Source of the DNA: Collinsella sp. | Lineage (GTDB): Bacteria; Actinomycetota; Coriobacteriia; Coriobacteriales; Coriobacteriaceae | Direction of reading: 5' to 3' | Length of the DNA: 29,576 nucleotides | Assembly: GCA_022720335.1 (NCBI GenBank) | Contig: JAIHVJ010000029.1 | Location: 1 to 29,576 of the forward strand | In this document: positions 1-7,404 of the stretch, piece by piece | Layout of the letters: the number at the start of each line of letters is the position of its first letter | Numbering within the stretch: the stretch's first letter is position 1 | Program-made: the position numbers and the translations under genes | The notes under the pieces: model-generated | What the model saw: only the letters and a program-made list of their open reading frames with translations | The model's database searches: none | Told to the model about the DNA's origin: nothing

Positions 1-4
1 AAAA

Positions 5-35
5 AAGCACCGGGGCCAGTGTCGGCCCCGGTGCC
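5..35 (-). terminator. Strong hairpin with T-run on the minus strand
   Basis: An 11-bp perfect stem (7-17 with 24-34) has a 6-nt loop and is flanked on the left by AAAAAA, so it reads as an intrinsic terminator for leftward transcription. No minus-strand gene lies immediately to its right. On the plus strand no T-run follows the stem. Its position only about 100 bp before the PTS IIC coding sequence is odd and may mark a rearrangement or contig edge. Confidence 0.5.
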
Positions 36-143
36 CAAGCGCGATATCGGCGGTGCTGTTTCGCGATATTCAACAGTGCTCAAGCGAGCAAATACTCAGT
101 TATCCAGTATCTTCTAGTTGCACTGGTCGCATTTATTGCGTCC

Positions 144-869
144 ATGGACGAGCAATTATTTGGCATTACGATGCTTGGTCGTCCGCTGTTTACGAGCCTG
201 TTTGTCGGCTTGATCCTTGGCGATGTCCAGCAGGGCGTTATCGTCGGCGCTGCTTTGGAGTCCATGTTCATGGGCGCCATCATGGTCGGCGCGGCGGTTC
301 CTCCCGAGGTCTATGCCTCCGGCGTGCTTGGCTGCGCGTTTGCCGTCATTACGGGTACGGGCACGGCAACTGCCGTCGCGCTCGCCCTTCCCGTCTCCGT
401 CTTCCTTCAGGTGTGGCGCAACTTCTGCTACGCCGTTCCGGGTGCCTTTGCCTGCAAGAAGATTGAGACCGCTCTGGCAAATCGCAATCTTGCAAAGGCG
501 AACCTGTACCATCTGACCGTCGTGCCGCTGTCGATTGGCATTCCGTCTGCACTGCTGGTGTTTTGCTCGCTGTTCTTTGGTGCCGACCTCATCAACAATG
601 CGCTCAACGCGATTCCGCAGTTTGTGATGGACGGCCTCAACGTTGCATCCGGCGTCATGGTCTGCATCGGCTTCGCACTTCTTATTAGGACCATGGGCGA
701 TAACAAGCTGCTTCCTTGGCTGTTCTTGGGATTCATTATGGTCATCTACCTCAAGATGGACGTTGTCGGTGTTGCCGCTGCCGCTATCTGCGTCGCGCTG
801 CTCCTGGCCTTCCGCGAGGGCTCGGCCGGTCCGCAGACGGTTGCTGCAGATGAAGAGGAGGACTTCTAA
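144..869 (+). CDS. PTS mannose/fructose/sorbose family, IIC membrane component (5' end uncertain)
   Basis: This is a membrane component of a mannose-family phosphotransferase system, which with IID forms the sugar channel fed by IIA/IIB. The protein is a series of hydrophobic segments and contains the family-typical N-terminal stretch with RPLFTSLFVGLILGD, then GAALESMFMG and GAAVPPEV. ATG 144 is the first usual start codon, but it would remove part of the first membrane helix: the frame upstream (about 102-143) reads IQYLLVALVAFIAS, which fits the family. That frame has no ATG, GTG or TTG back to the window edge, so the true start is missing, non-standard (ATC at 102 or CTG at 123), or lost by rearrangement. 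No good ribosome site precedes 144. The stop overlaps the IID start (TAATG), so the two are translationally coupled. IIA and IIB are not in the window; the substrate cannot be told. Confidence 0.85.
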   Translation: MDEQLFGITMLGRPLFTSLFVGLILGDVQQGVIVGAALESMFMGAIMVGAAVPPEVYASGVLGCAFAVITGTGTATAVALALPVSVFLQVWRNFCYAVPGAFACKKIETALANRNLAKANLYHLTVVPLSIGIPSALLVFCSLFFGADLINNALNAIPQFVMDGLNVASGVMVCIGFALLIRTMGDNKLLPWLFLGFIMVIYLKMDVVGVAAAAICVALLLAFREGSAGPQTVAADEEEDF

Positions 870-1717
870 TGGCTACCCAGAACACCGACCTCAAAGAGGC
901 CAAGAAGGACGCGATTATGAGCCCCGATATGTATCGGAGCATGTTCCTTCGCCAGTTTACGAGCCAGTGCTCGCAGTCGTACGACAAGATGATGGCAATG
1001 GGCTTCATGTACACCATTCAGAAGCCCCTGCGAAAGATCTATCCCAACGACGACGATTACTATGCGGCGCTCGATCGCCATACCGAGTTCTTTAACATCA
1101 CGCCTCATGTGCTTCCGTTTGTAGCCGGCCTAACGGTTTCGATGGAAGAGCAGGCGGCTGCCGATAAGAACTTCGACACGTCCTCGATTAACGCCATGAA
1201 GGTCGGCCTCATGGGACCGCTTTCCGGCATTGGCGATTCGTTCTACTGGGGTACGTTCCGCGTGGTCGCCGCCGGCATTGGTATTGGCATCGCTTCGACG
1301 GGCAACCCGCTCGGCCCCATCGTGTACGCGCTCATCTACTCCGTGATTAACTTTGCAACGCGTATCGTCGCAGCCCATCTGGGTTACGACCTGGGTACCA
1401 AGTTCCTGCAGCAGTCCGAAGAGAACAACCTTATGTCTCGCATGACGCATGCTGCCGGTGTCCTCGGAATGACCGTTATCGGCGCCATGATTGCGGCACA
1501 GGTCTCCCTGTCCACTGCTTTGACCTTTGACGTGGGTGGTTCGGAGATTGTCCTGCAGGATCTGTTCGATTCGATCTTCCCCGGCCTGCTGCCCTTGCTG
1601 GCAACCTTTGCCTGCGTCGCCCTGTACAAAAAGGGCGTCAAGACCATTTGGATCATCTTGGGCATCTTTGCAATCTGCATCATCGGAACGGGCTTGGGAG
1701 TGTTCGCGGCGGCGTAA
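869..1717 (+). CDS. PTS mannose/fructose/sorbose family, IID membrane component
   Basis: This is the partner of the preceding IIC in a mannose-family PTS permease. The 282-residue protein has the usual IID plan: a soluble N-terminal half, with FNITPHVLPFVAGLTVSMEE at about residues 75-95 and the conserved MGPLSGIGDSFYWGT near residues 113-128, followed by hydrophobic helices and a final membrane segment (IWIILGIFAICIIGTGLGVF). The ATG overlaps the IIC stop codon. A terminator follows within 50 bp, so IID is the last gene of the operon. Confidence 0.93.
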   Translation: MATQNTDLKEAKKDAIMSPDMYRSMFLRQFTSQCSQSYDKMMAMGFMYTIQKPLRKIYPNDDDYYAALDRHTEFFNITPHVLPFVAGLTVSMEEQAAADKNFDTSSINAMKVGLMGPLSGIGDSFYWGTFRVVAAGIGIGIASTGNPLGPIVYALIYSVINFATRIVAAHLGYDLGTKFLQQSEENNLMSRMTHAAGVLGMTVIGAMIAAQVSLSTALTFDVGGSEIVLQDLFDSIFPGLLPLLATFACVALYKKGVKTIWIILGIFAICIIGTGLGVFAAA

Positions 1718-1762
1718 TGTTGACTGCTATGCTCGCGCGTTGGATAACTAACTGACCGTTTG

Positions 1763-1800
1763 AAAACGGGGCTCGGCGTAAGGCCGGCCCCGTTTTTTGT
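1763..1800 (+). terminator. Intrinsic terminator of the PTS operon
   Basis: The stem AACGGGGC / GCCCCGTT encloses a G+C-rich loop and is followed by TTTTTTGTTT. It lies 45 bp after the IID stop. Confidence 0.85.
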
Positions 1801-1870
1801 TTGAGGGATTTTCCGACCTTTCAAAAATCCACGCTCGCCCATCACCCACACATCTCTCATATCTCATTCG

Positions 1871-1921
1871 CCTCTAATACGAGAGATAACAGAAAGATGA
1901 GAGATAAATATGAGAGATAAC
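1871..1921. repeat. Operator array, copy 1 (three GAGAGATAA sites)
   Basis: GAGAGATAA occurs at 1881, 1899 and 1912 (start-to-start spacings 18 and 13). The first copy is part of the inverted pair CTCT-AATACG-AGAG. The 51-bp block is repeated at 2036-2086 with 45 of 51 positions identical and the same internal spacing. It lies 45 bp upstream of the candidate -35 box at 1967. It probably binds a regulator, perhaps the product of the next gene. Confidence 0.7.
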
Positions 1922-1966
1922 AATGCTGCAAAGAGACAGGCAACCATGGTATTGTCTCAATGCAGA

Positions 1967-1995
1967 TTGTTTTACCAGCAAAAACATGTTTAAAT
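1967..1995 (+). promoter_or_regulatory. Candidate sigma-70-type promoter of the AlbA_2 regulator gene
   Basis: TTGTTT (1967-1972) is separated by 17 bp from TTAAAT (1990-1995), which also has an extended -10 TG (1987-1988). It lies almost midway between the two operator arrays. An inverted TTATCTCTC half site follows at 2022-2030. Confidence 0.55.
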
Positions 1996-2035
1996 GAAAC
2001 AGATGGCAGACATCTTATCTTTTATCTCTCACTCA

Positions 2036-2086
2036 TCTCTAATATGAGAGATAACTGAGAGATGAGAGATAATTACGAGAGATAAC
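2036..2086. repeat. Operator array, copy 2 (three GAGAGATAA sites)
   Basis: GAGAGATAA occurs at 2046, 2064 and 2077, with the same 18 and 13 bp steps as copy 1. ATCTCT (2035-2040) and AGAGAT (2047-2052) form an inverted pair. The array lies in the 5' untranslated region, about 60 bp before the start codon, where a bound protein would block transcription. A partial GAGAGA copy follows at 2088. Confidence 0.7.
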
Positions 2087-2147
2087 TGAGAGACGAAGGA
2101 AATCTATTCGCGGCATTCTTCGCAGAACCGAGCGAAAGGACGTGCAG

Positions 2148-3614
2148 GTGAACGAAAACGAACTGACCGGTTTGCTCGAGTCTTTAAGGCGCATGGGCTC
2201 GGACGATCTTAACGTCGAAGTGAAGGAGAGCGCCACGACGCTTTCCCACGACGTATGGGAAACGGTCAGCGCTTTCGCAAACACCGCCGGCGGCATCATC
2301 GTACTCGGAGTGAGCGAGCGCGCGGGCTTTGTCCCAGTTGCAAACTTTGAGACCGAGAAAGTGCTCAACCAATTCGTGGCGGGCATGGGCGATGCCGGCG
2401 GTCGAGGAAAGCTGGCCAATCCGCCCAAATACACGATCGAGCGCGTGGAGCTTCGGGGTGCCGTTGTTCTCGTCATCACGATCGAGGAACTCGACCCGTC
2501 GAGCAAGCCTTGCTATGTAATTGAGCGGGGCGCCCAAGGCGGCAGCTACAAACGTATCGACGACAAAGACGTGCCGCTTTCGTCGACCGAGGTCCTGTCC
2601 TTGTCGTCATACGAGCGGACGAGCCTCAGCGATCGCGATGCGGTGCCTGGTGCAGGCGTGGACGATCTTGACGATGCCCTGGTCGACCGTACGATAGAAC
2701 GTGCCTATTCGTTGACGCCTCGAGCGATGCGCGGTGCGGCGGACAAGAAGACAAAGATGGAGCGTCTGAACCTCCTCGACTCCCAGGGCAATGTTACCAA
2801 GGCCGGACTCCTAGCGGCGGGCGTTTACCCTCAGCAGTTCTATCCCAAGCTCTTCATTGATGTGGCTGTCCATGCGGGAACTCAGAAGGGCACTGCGGGG
2901 CCGCTAAGGTTTATGGACCGCACAATCTGCGAGGGAACGTTGGGCGAGATGGTTTTGGATGCCGTCGCGGCTGTCGCCAAGAATTTGCGCCGCACCTCGA
3001 CCGTCCAAGGCGTCTCGCGTGTCGACTCGCTGGAGATTCCCGAGGAGGTTCTGCGCGAGGTAATCGCCAACGCTGTAATCCATCGAGAATACGGGGATCG
3101 GTTCTGTGGACAATCGATTGCCGTCGACGTCTTTGACGACCGTGTCGAGGTGACGAATCCTGGCGGCCTTTACGGGGGAAAGACTCGCGAGAACTTGTTT
3201 GACGGCAGCTCCCGATGTCGTAACGCGACGCTCGTGAAACTCATGTCGATTGTCCCGCTGCCGGATGGCGCAGGCTCGCCGGCTGAGGGCAATGGCTCGG
3301 GCATCCCGATGATGATCGATGCCATGCGCGCGCATGGTCTGGTAGAGCCCCTGTTCTGCCCGGGGTTCAATCGGTTCAAGGTCGTACTTTACCGTTCAAA
3401 GGTTGAGCCTGTCGATCATGGCGGGGACTTGATTATGACGGCACTCAAGCGCTACGGCGAATTGGGGACGCGCGAACTGGCGGAGCGCACGGGACTCACG
3501 GTTTCCCAGGTTAGGGCACGCGTCAATGCGCTCATTAAGCAGGGTGAGCTTGAGCCCACGGCGCCGGCGACGAGCCGCAACCGCAAGTATCGACTGTCAG
3601 AGCGCGTGGAATAA
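2148..3614 (+). CDS. AlbA_2 (Schlafen-type) / HATPase_c_4 / winged-helix putative transcriptional regulator
   Basis: This is a 488-residue putative regulator of the COG2865 type. The N-terminal AlbA_2 domain (about residues 10-135) contains EVKES and AFANTAGGIIVLGV. A central RecG-like ATP-binding region (about 265-385) has EVLREVIANAVIHREY, the N-box-like NAVIHREY motif, then VTNPGGLYGG. A C-terminal winged helix (about 425-485) reads TRELAERTGLTVSQVRARVNAL. GTG 2148 is preferred because AAAGGA lies 7 bp ahead; GTG 2142 would leave almost no spacer. A long promoter region carrying paired operator arrays precedes it, suggesting autoregulation. No partner gene is obvious. The family is abundant in gut Actinobacteria and Firmicutes but its targets are generally unknown. 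Confidence 0.85.
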   Translation: MNENELTGLLESLRRMGSDDLNVEVKESATTLSHDVWETVSAFANTAGGIIVLGVSERAGFVPVANFETEKVLNQFVAGMGDAGGRGKLANPPKYTIERVELRGAVVLVITIEELDPSSKPCYVIERGAQGGSYKRIDDKDVPLSSTEVLSLSSYERTSLSDRDAVPGAGVDDLDDALVDRTIERAYSLTPRAMRGAADKKTKMERLNLLDSQGNVTKAGLLAAGVYPQQFYPKLFIDVAVHAGTQKGTAGPLRFMDRTICEGTLGEMVLDAVAAVAKNLRRTSTVQGVSRVDSLEIPEEVLREVIANAVIHREYGDRFCGQSIAVDVFDDRVEVTNPGGLYGGKTRENLFDGSSRCRNATLVKLMSIVPLPDGAGSPAEGNGSGIPMMIDAMRAHGLVEPLFCPGFNRFKVVLYRSKVEPVDHGGDLIMTALKRYGELGTRELAERTGLTVSQVRARVNALIKQGELEPTAPATSRNRKYRLSERVE

Positions 3615-3714
3615 ATGCGCTAGTGGACGAGGCGACCCAATAATCGACCCTCAATTGGCGCCCACTAAGGTAAAGCGGTTGTTGCTCAGTCGACGGTGAT
3701 GCTGAAGACTCGGC

Positions 3715-4206
3715 TTACGCCGGCATGGCCCCGAACCCGTCCATCAAGAACAGCCTAAGAACCAGCTTGATGACATATCCCGGTTTGACTTCTGCCGCGT
3801 CAAAGACGTGGCGCTCGGCGAGCTCGCTGCAGTATGTATAGATGTCGCGGATAAGGTCCGCGCCCGAAAGCGTAAACATGTAGCCTGCGTCCGAAAGCGC
3901 ATTGGGTGCGGCGGGCAACCTGGCCATGCGGCAGAACGTTTGCAGGTCGGGCGTCATAACATTCTGGTAGTCGAGGTGGCCGCTGGCATCCTGTGCGGCA
4001 AGCTCCAATTGACGCACAAAATCCAGCGCTGCCGCTAGCACAAAGCTCGGCGTAGGCGCGTTGACGTCCTGAGTGGTCGCCACGAGCCTGCCCGCCGCCT
4101 GCGTGACAAGCCAAGCGACCTCGCGCTGGCAACGCACGGCCTTGCGCGTAACCGGCTTGATGGACGAAGAAGAAACGCTCCCCTTAGGCGGATTCGAAGC
4201 AGCCAT
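3715..4206 (-). CDS. Conserved-looking hypothetical protein
   Basis: I do not recognise this 163-residue protein. It has a Ser/Thr/Lys-rich N-terminus (residues 1-30) and then looks like a soluble, largely helical protein (EVAWLVTQAAGRLVA, FVLAAALDFVRQLELAAQ, DLIRDIYTYCSELAERHVF), ending with a hydrophobic helix (YVIKLVLRLFLMDGF). No signal peptide or catalytic motif is visible. ATG 4206 is chosen because GGGAGG sits 6 bp ahead; the open frame continues upstream, but that part is Arg/Ser/Pro-rich and looks non-coding. It follows the C5 methyltransferase gene on the same strand with a 125-bp gap and a candidate -10 box of its own. Whether it belongs to the restriction-modification locus is unknown. 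Confidence 0.7.
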   Translation of the reverse strand: MAASNPPKGSVSSSSIKPVTRKAVRCQREVAWLVTQAAGRLVATTQDVNAPTPSFVLAAALDFVRQLELAAQDASGHLDYQNVMTPDLQTFCRMARLPAAPNALSDAGYMFTLSGADLIRDIYTYCSELAERHVFDAAEVKPGYVIKLVLRLFLMDGFGAMPA

Positions 4207-4263
4207 AAGACCCTCCCATGAACAATCCGGCCCAACAAGCCCGGACGAAACACGTGCTACATC

Positions 4264-4269
4264 AGTATA
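4264..4269 (-). promoter_or_regulatory. Candidate -10 box for the hypothetical gene
   Basis: On the minus strand the sequence reads CTGTATACTG, giving TATACT with an adjacent TG, about 58 bp before the start at 4206. No convincing -35 box is visible at the usual distance. Confidence 0.35.
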
Positions 4270-4331
4270 CAGGGGAGTGGGGTGGAAAAATGGAGTCGAC
4301 AGCGTGAACTGCCGGCTCCGGATTGCTTGCC

Positions 4332-5594
4332 TTAGAGGCCGTACACTTCGACCATAGCTTCGCCAATGCGATGGGGCACGCCGGTGACGAGCGCGTTGCC
4401 CATGCAGAAAGCTCGATGGCCGTCGGTCATACCAGTATCCGTCCAGCCCTTGGGGAATCCTTGGAGCTGATCGAGCTCGTCGGGAACGAGGCGGCGGAAA
4501 CGGCCGTCGGGGCACTCGATAACATGCTTAAATCGGCTGGCGCCCGTGCCGCCTTCGCCCGTGAGGATGGTGCGGCTCGGTTTGTCGGTGGCATCCGGGA
4601 AACTCATGGCACCCTCGGAATACGTGTACGTAAAGCCCGTCTTTTTGTTGGTGCGTTCTTCGCGCTTGCTGCCCTTGAGGTAGCGCCAGTCGGGAAGCTT
4701 CTCGTCGGAGATGTAGAACTGCTCCGGAACATACTCCTCATTAACAAGTACATCGCCAAGCACACGGCGCTCGCCGTGATAATCCTCAACGAAGTCGCAG
4801 GTCAAAACATGGCAGCCCTGCATGACACCGGCATTCTTGAACTGAGATGTCTTTTGACCAACGCCAAAACGAGTCGAGTTCTCGTAAGGATCGGGCAGGA
4901 CATCGAGCTCGGCCATTTCGTCAGGGTAGATGGCGGGGAAGGCCTTCGCCATGACACCGTTGTGCATGCGGTCAACGAGATCGACCTTGCCGGCGTTCTT
5001 CTCGCAGAAGATATAAACGCGCTTGCGGCGCTGGGGAAAACCATATTCCGCGGAGTTGACCACGCGCCATTCGACCGTGTAATCGAGGTCGGCAAGGCAG
5101 CTTAGGATGATGGCGAAGTCGCGACCGCGCTGAGACGCGGGCGACTTGAGCAGACGATCGACATTCTCAAAGAGACCGAAGCGCGGCTTCTTCATCTCGA
5201 GGAAGTGGTAGATGTCCCACCAAAGGACACCCTTCTTGCCCTCGATGCCATGTGCCTGGTTAAGCGGGCGAGCGACGGAGTAATCCTGGCAAGGGAAGCC
5301 GCCGACAACCATCTGGACGTCGGGGATTTCAACCTCTCCGGCTTCAGCCTGTTCCAGGACTTTATTGATATCTTCGTTGACTACGGAATCCTCGCCAAAG
5401 CGGTCCATATAGCAGCGTGCCGCGAACTGACGAGCCTTGGTTCCGGGCGGTTCCCACTGATTGGCCCAAATGGTGCGAAAGGGTCCGGCGGGCTTCATGT
5501 AGAAATCTGGATAACGAGGGTCAGCATAGCCTTCGAGGCCCAAACGAAATCCGCCGACGCCAGCAAAAAGCTCGGCGATTTTGACCTCTGACAT
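4332..5594 (-). CDS. DNA (cytosine-5-)-methyltransferase of a GATC-type restriction-modification system
   Basis: This enzyme should methylate cytosine C5 using S-adenosylmethionine and protect host DNA from the neighbouring endonuclease. The 420-residue protein has the ordered C5 motifs: I ELFAGVGGFRLGLEG (8-22), IV GGFPCQDYS with catalytic Cys about 102, VI ENVD (143-146), VIII FPQRRKRVYI (187-195), and a C-terminal GNALV (motif X). The region between VIII and IX is long, consistent with a target-recognition domain. ATG 5594 has a GGGGGAG site ahead; an upstream in-frame start (5624) is less likely. It is divergent from the Sau3AI-like endonuclease, with 149 bp between the starts. By analogy with M.Sau3AI the product would be GAT-5mC, which is inference from the partner gene. 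Confidence 0.93.
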   Translation of the reverse strand: MSEVKIAELFAGVGGFRLGLEGYADPRYPDFYMKPAGPFRTIWANQWEPPGTKARQFAARCYMDRFGEDSVVNEDINKVLEQAEAGEVEIPDVQMVVGGFPCQDYSVARPLNQAHGIEGKKGVLWWDIYHFLEMKKPRFGLFENVDRLLKSPASQRGRDFAIILSCLADLDYTVEWRVVNSAEYGFPQRRKRVYIFCEKNAGKVDLVDRMHNGVMAKAFPAIYPDEMAELDVLPDPYENSTRFGVGQKTSQFKNAGVMQGCHVLTCDFVEDYHGERRVLGDVLVNEEYVPEQFYISDEKLPDWRYLKGSKREERTNKKTGFTYTYSEGAMSFPDATDKPSRTILTGEGGTGASRFKHVIECPDGRFRRLVPDELDQLQGFPKGWTDTGMTDGHRAFCMGNALVTGVPHRIGEAMVEVYGL

Positions 5595-5642
5595 ACTCAC
5601 TCCCCCAAATCGCTGCAAATGCAAAGATCAAGGGTACAGAAA

Positions 5643-5692
5643 TCGGGTTGCAAATGGAAGATCCCTTAGGGGATCTTCACGGTATAACCCGA
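5643..5692. promoter_or_regulatory. 50-bp concentric palindrome with two GATC sites between the R and M genes
   Basis: Inner arms GAAGATCCC (5657-5665) and GGGATCTTC (5670-5678) surround TTAG. Outer arms TCGGGTT (5643-5649) and AACCCGA (5686-5692) share exactly the same centre (5667.5). Each inner arm holds a GATC, and two more GATC sites lie at 5626-5629 and 5715-5718 in the same intergenic region. If the enzymes act on GATC, the locus carries its own target sites in its control region. On the minus strand TTGCAA (5653-5648) lies 17 bp from TGATCT (5630-5625), a possible methyltransferase promoter whose -10 contains a GATC; this last point is weak. Confidence 0.75.
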
Positions 5693-5743
5693 ATTTACAG
5701 TAGCATACGTATTAGATCATGTCTTATTTCGAGAGGATTTGCC

Positions 5744-7249
5744 ATGTCCAAGAAGCACCTCGATTTCAAGCGCATGCTTGACGATACTGATTTTTCTGAC
5801 CCCTCTAGCATCGAGCGGTATGCTGCCAATCTCGACGGGATGACGTTTCGCGACATTCTGGAGCTTGGCATTGCGCCGGAGGGGGAGAGCGCGCCTAAGG
5901 ACTTTGGATCCAAGAAGTACAAGGGCGGTATGGGAACCCTGATCGAGGAGCGTTACTTTGGCTACAAGGCCAACAGCGACGACCGGCCGGACTTTCCCGA
6001 GGCGGGTGTCGAGCTCAAGGCAACGTGTTTTGACGTACTTAAAGACGGTCGTAAATCTGCCGGTGAACGTCTTGTCTTGACGATGATTCCCTACGACCGT
6101 CCCGTTTCGCTCGACTACGACAGCTCGCATCTCAAGACCAAGCTCAGCAATATCCTGCTGATTTATTACGGCCGTGACCGCTCCATCGACAAATACGACC
6201 AGCGCATTGAGCGTGCAGTCATGGTTCGTCTGCCCGAAGAGGATATGAAGATCATTCGCGCCGACTACGAGAAAATCATTTCGTACATTCAGGATGGTCG
6301 CGCAGACGAGCTGTCGGAGGGCATGACCACCTACTTGGGCGCCTGCACAAAGGGCGCAACCGAAGCGACAATGTGGGTCGACCAGTACTACGAGTACTTC
6401 AATACCGATACGGGCGAGATCGAACGCCGTCGCGCGAAGCGTCGCGCCTTTTCTCTCAAACGCTCGTACATGGACTATGTGCTTCACGCCTATGTTCTCG
6501 GTGCCCCGCGTATCGGCGAGAGCATCGTTCGAGGCGACGACGAGTCCATTGATTTCGAAAGCTACGTAACTGGACTGATCGAGCAACACTATGGCGAAAC
6601 TGATCGCCAGATTGCGGAGCAGTACGGCTTGGAATACACAGGAAACAAGGCGCAATGGACGACACTCGTTTATCGCATGCTCGGCATAAAAAACAATGCT
6701 GCCGAGGAGTTCGTTAAGGCTGGGATTAACGTCCGCGCTTGTCGCGTTAATAAGAGGGGGCACATCGAGCAAGCAATGTCCTTCCCTCCGTTTGAGTTTA
6801 AGCAGCTAATCAATGAGGATTGGGAAACGTCTTCCTTCCGTGCGCGCCTTGAGACCAGTCGTTTCTTCTTTGTCGTGTTCCGTGAGGACCACGAGGGGGA
6901 GTGGCGCCTTGACCGCTGCCTATTCTGGGCAATGCCGGCAAACGAAATCGAAGGCCCCGCAAAGGCTTGTTGGGATGAGACACGAAAGGTCATTCGCGAG
7001 GGCGTTGAGCTCAATCCGTATCGGGATGCAAGCGGAAAGCTCAAAGTGACCAACAACCTGCCCGGTATGGCAGACAACCCGATCGTTCACGTCCGCCCGC
7101 ATACCTCAAAAGCTGCGTACAGATTCGCCGACGGAACCGAAATCGGCGATATTGCGAGGAACGCCTACGAGTTGCCCGACGGACGTTGGATGACCAGGCA
7201 ATCGTTCTGGTTTAACAAGGGCTATTTGGAGCATATTTTGGGACTGTAA
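5744..7249 (+). CDS. Sau3AI/MutH-family type II restriction endonuclease (GATC type)
   Basis: This is a 501-residue protein, close to the length of Sau3AI. It should cleave unmethylated DNA, and by family its target is probably GATC. The N-terminal half carries the MutH-type catalytic signature: GTLIEERYFG (about 64-73) and DFPEAGVELKAT, giving D83-x6-E90-x-K92. The C-terminal half (about residues 270-500) would be the second MutH-like domain of Sau3AI, which binds DNA without cutting; no second D-ExK triad is obvious. ATG 5744 is preferred over earlier in-frame starts because GAGAGGA lies 6-8 bp ahead and MSKKHLDFKRMLD looks like a natural N-terminus. It is transcribed away from the methyltransferase across a GATC-rich palindromic control region. 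Confidence 0.9.
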   Translation: MSKKHLDFKRMLDDTDFSDPSSIERYAANLDGMTFRDILELGIAPEGESAPKDFGSKKYKGGMGTLIEERYFGYKANSDDRPDFPEAGVELKATCFDVLKDGRKSAGERLVLTMIPYDRPVSLDYDSSHLKTKLSNILLIYYGRDRSIDKYDQRIERAVMVRLPEEDMKIIRADYEKIISYIQDGRADELSEGMTTYLGACTKGATEATMWVDQYYEYFNTDTGEIERRRAKRRAFSLKRSYMDYVLHAYVLGAPRIGESIVRGDDESIDFESYVTGLIEQHYGETDRQIAEQYGLEYTGNKAQWTTLVYRMLGIKNNAAEEFVKAGINVRACRVNKRGHIEQAMSFPPFEFKQLINEDWETSSFRARLETSRFFFVVFREDHEGEWRLDRCLFWAMPANEIEGPAKACWDETRKVIREGVELNPYRDASGKLKVTNNLPGMADNPIVHVRPHTSKAAYRFADGTEIGDIARNAYELPDGRWMTRQSFWFNKGYLEHILGL

Positions 7250-7264
7250 CAAGACCGTCTTCAC

Positions 7265-7333
7265 ATGCTGGTGCGCCCCGGACGCTGTCCCGGCTGTGGT
7301 ATCGATGTCGTGTATGACGATGCGGACACCTAA
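7265..7333 (+). CDS. Possible 22-residue ORF with CPGCG motif (doubtful)
   Basis: This short frame translates to a peptide with a CPGCG zinc-knuckle-like pair and an acidic end (VVYDDADT). It starts 16 bp after the endonuclease stop. No strong ribosome site is seen. It may be the tail of a decayed zinc-ribbon gene or chance. Confidence 0.2.
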   Translation: MLVRPGRCPGCGIDVVYDDADT

Positions 7334-7404
7334 TTGTCTGTCGGGTGCTTCTGCCTTTGGGCGATACCTTGCCGCCAGGAGCGCTCGCCGGTACCTAAGA
7401 TATC

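Noticed and set aside
1871..2093. CRISPR-like repeat array
   Set aside because: Repeats are 9 bp, spacers are 4-9 bp, and the blocks flank a promoter, so they are operators rather than CRISPR repeats; no cas genes are present.
4323..5105. 260-residue plus-strand open frame opposite the methyltransferase
   Set aside because: The minus strand has all ordered C5-methyltransferase motifs and a good start.
5717..6772. 351-residue minus-strand open frame opposite the Sau3AI-like gene
   Set aside because: The plus strand carries the D-ExK catalytic signature and a proper start; the minus frame has no motif.
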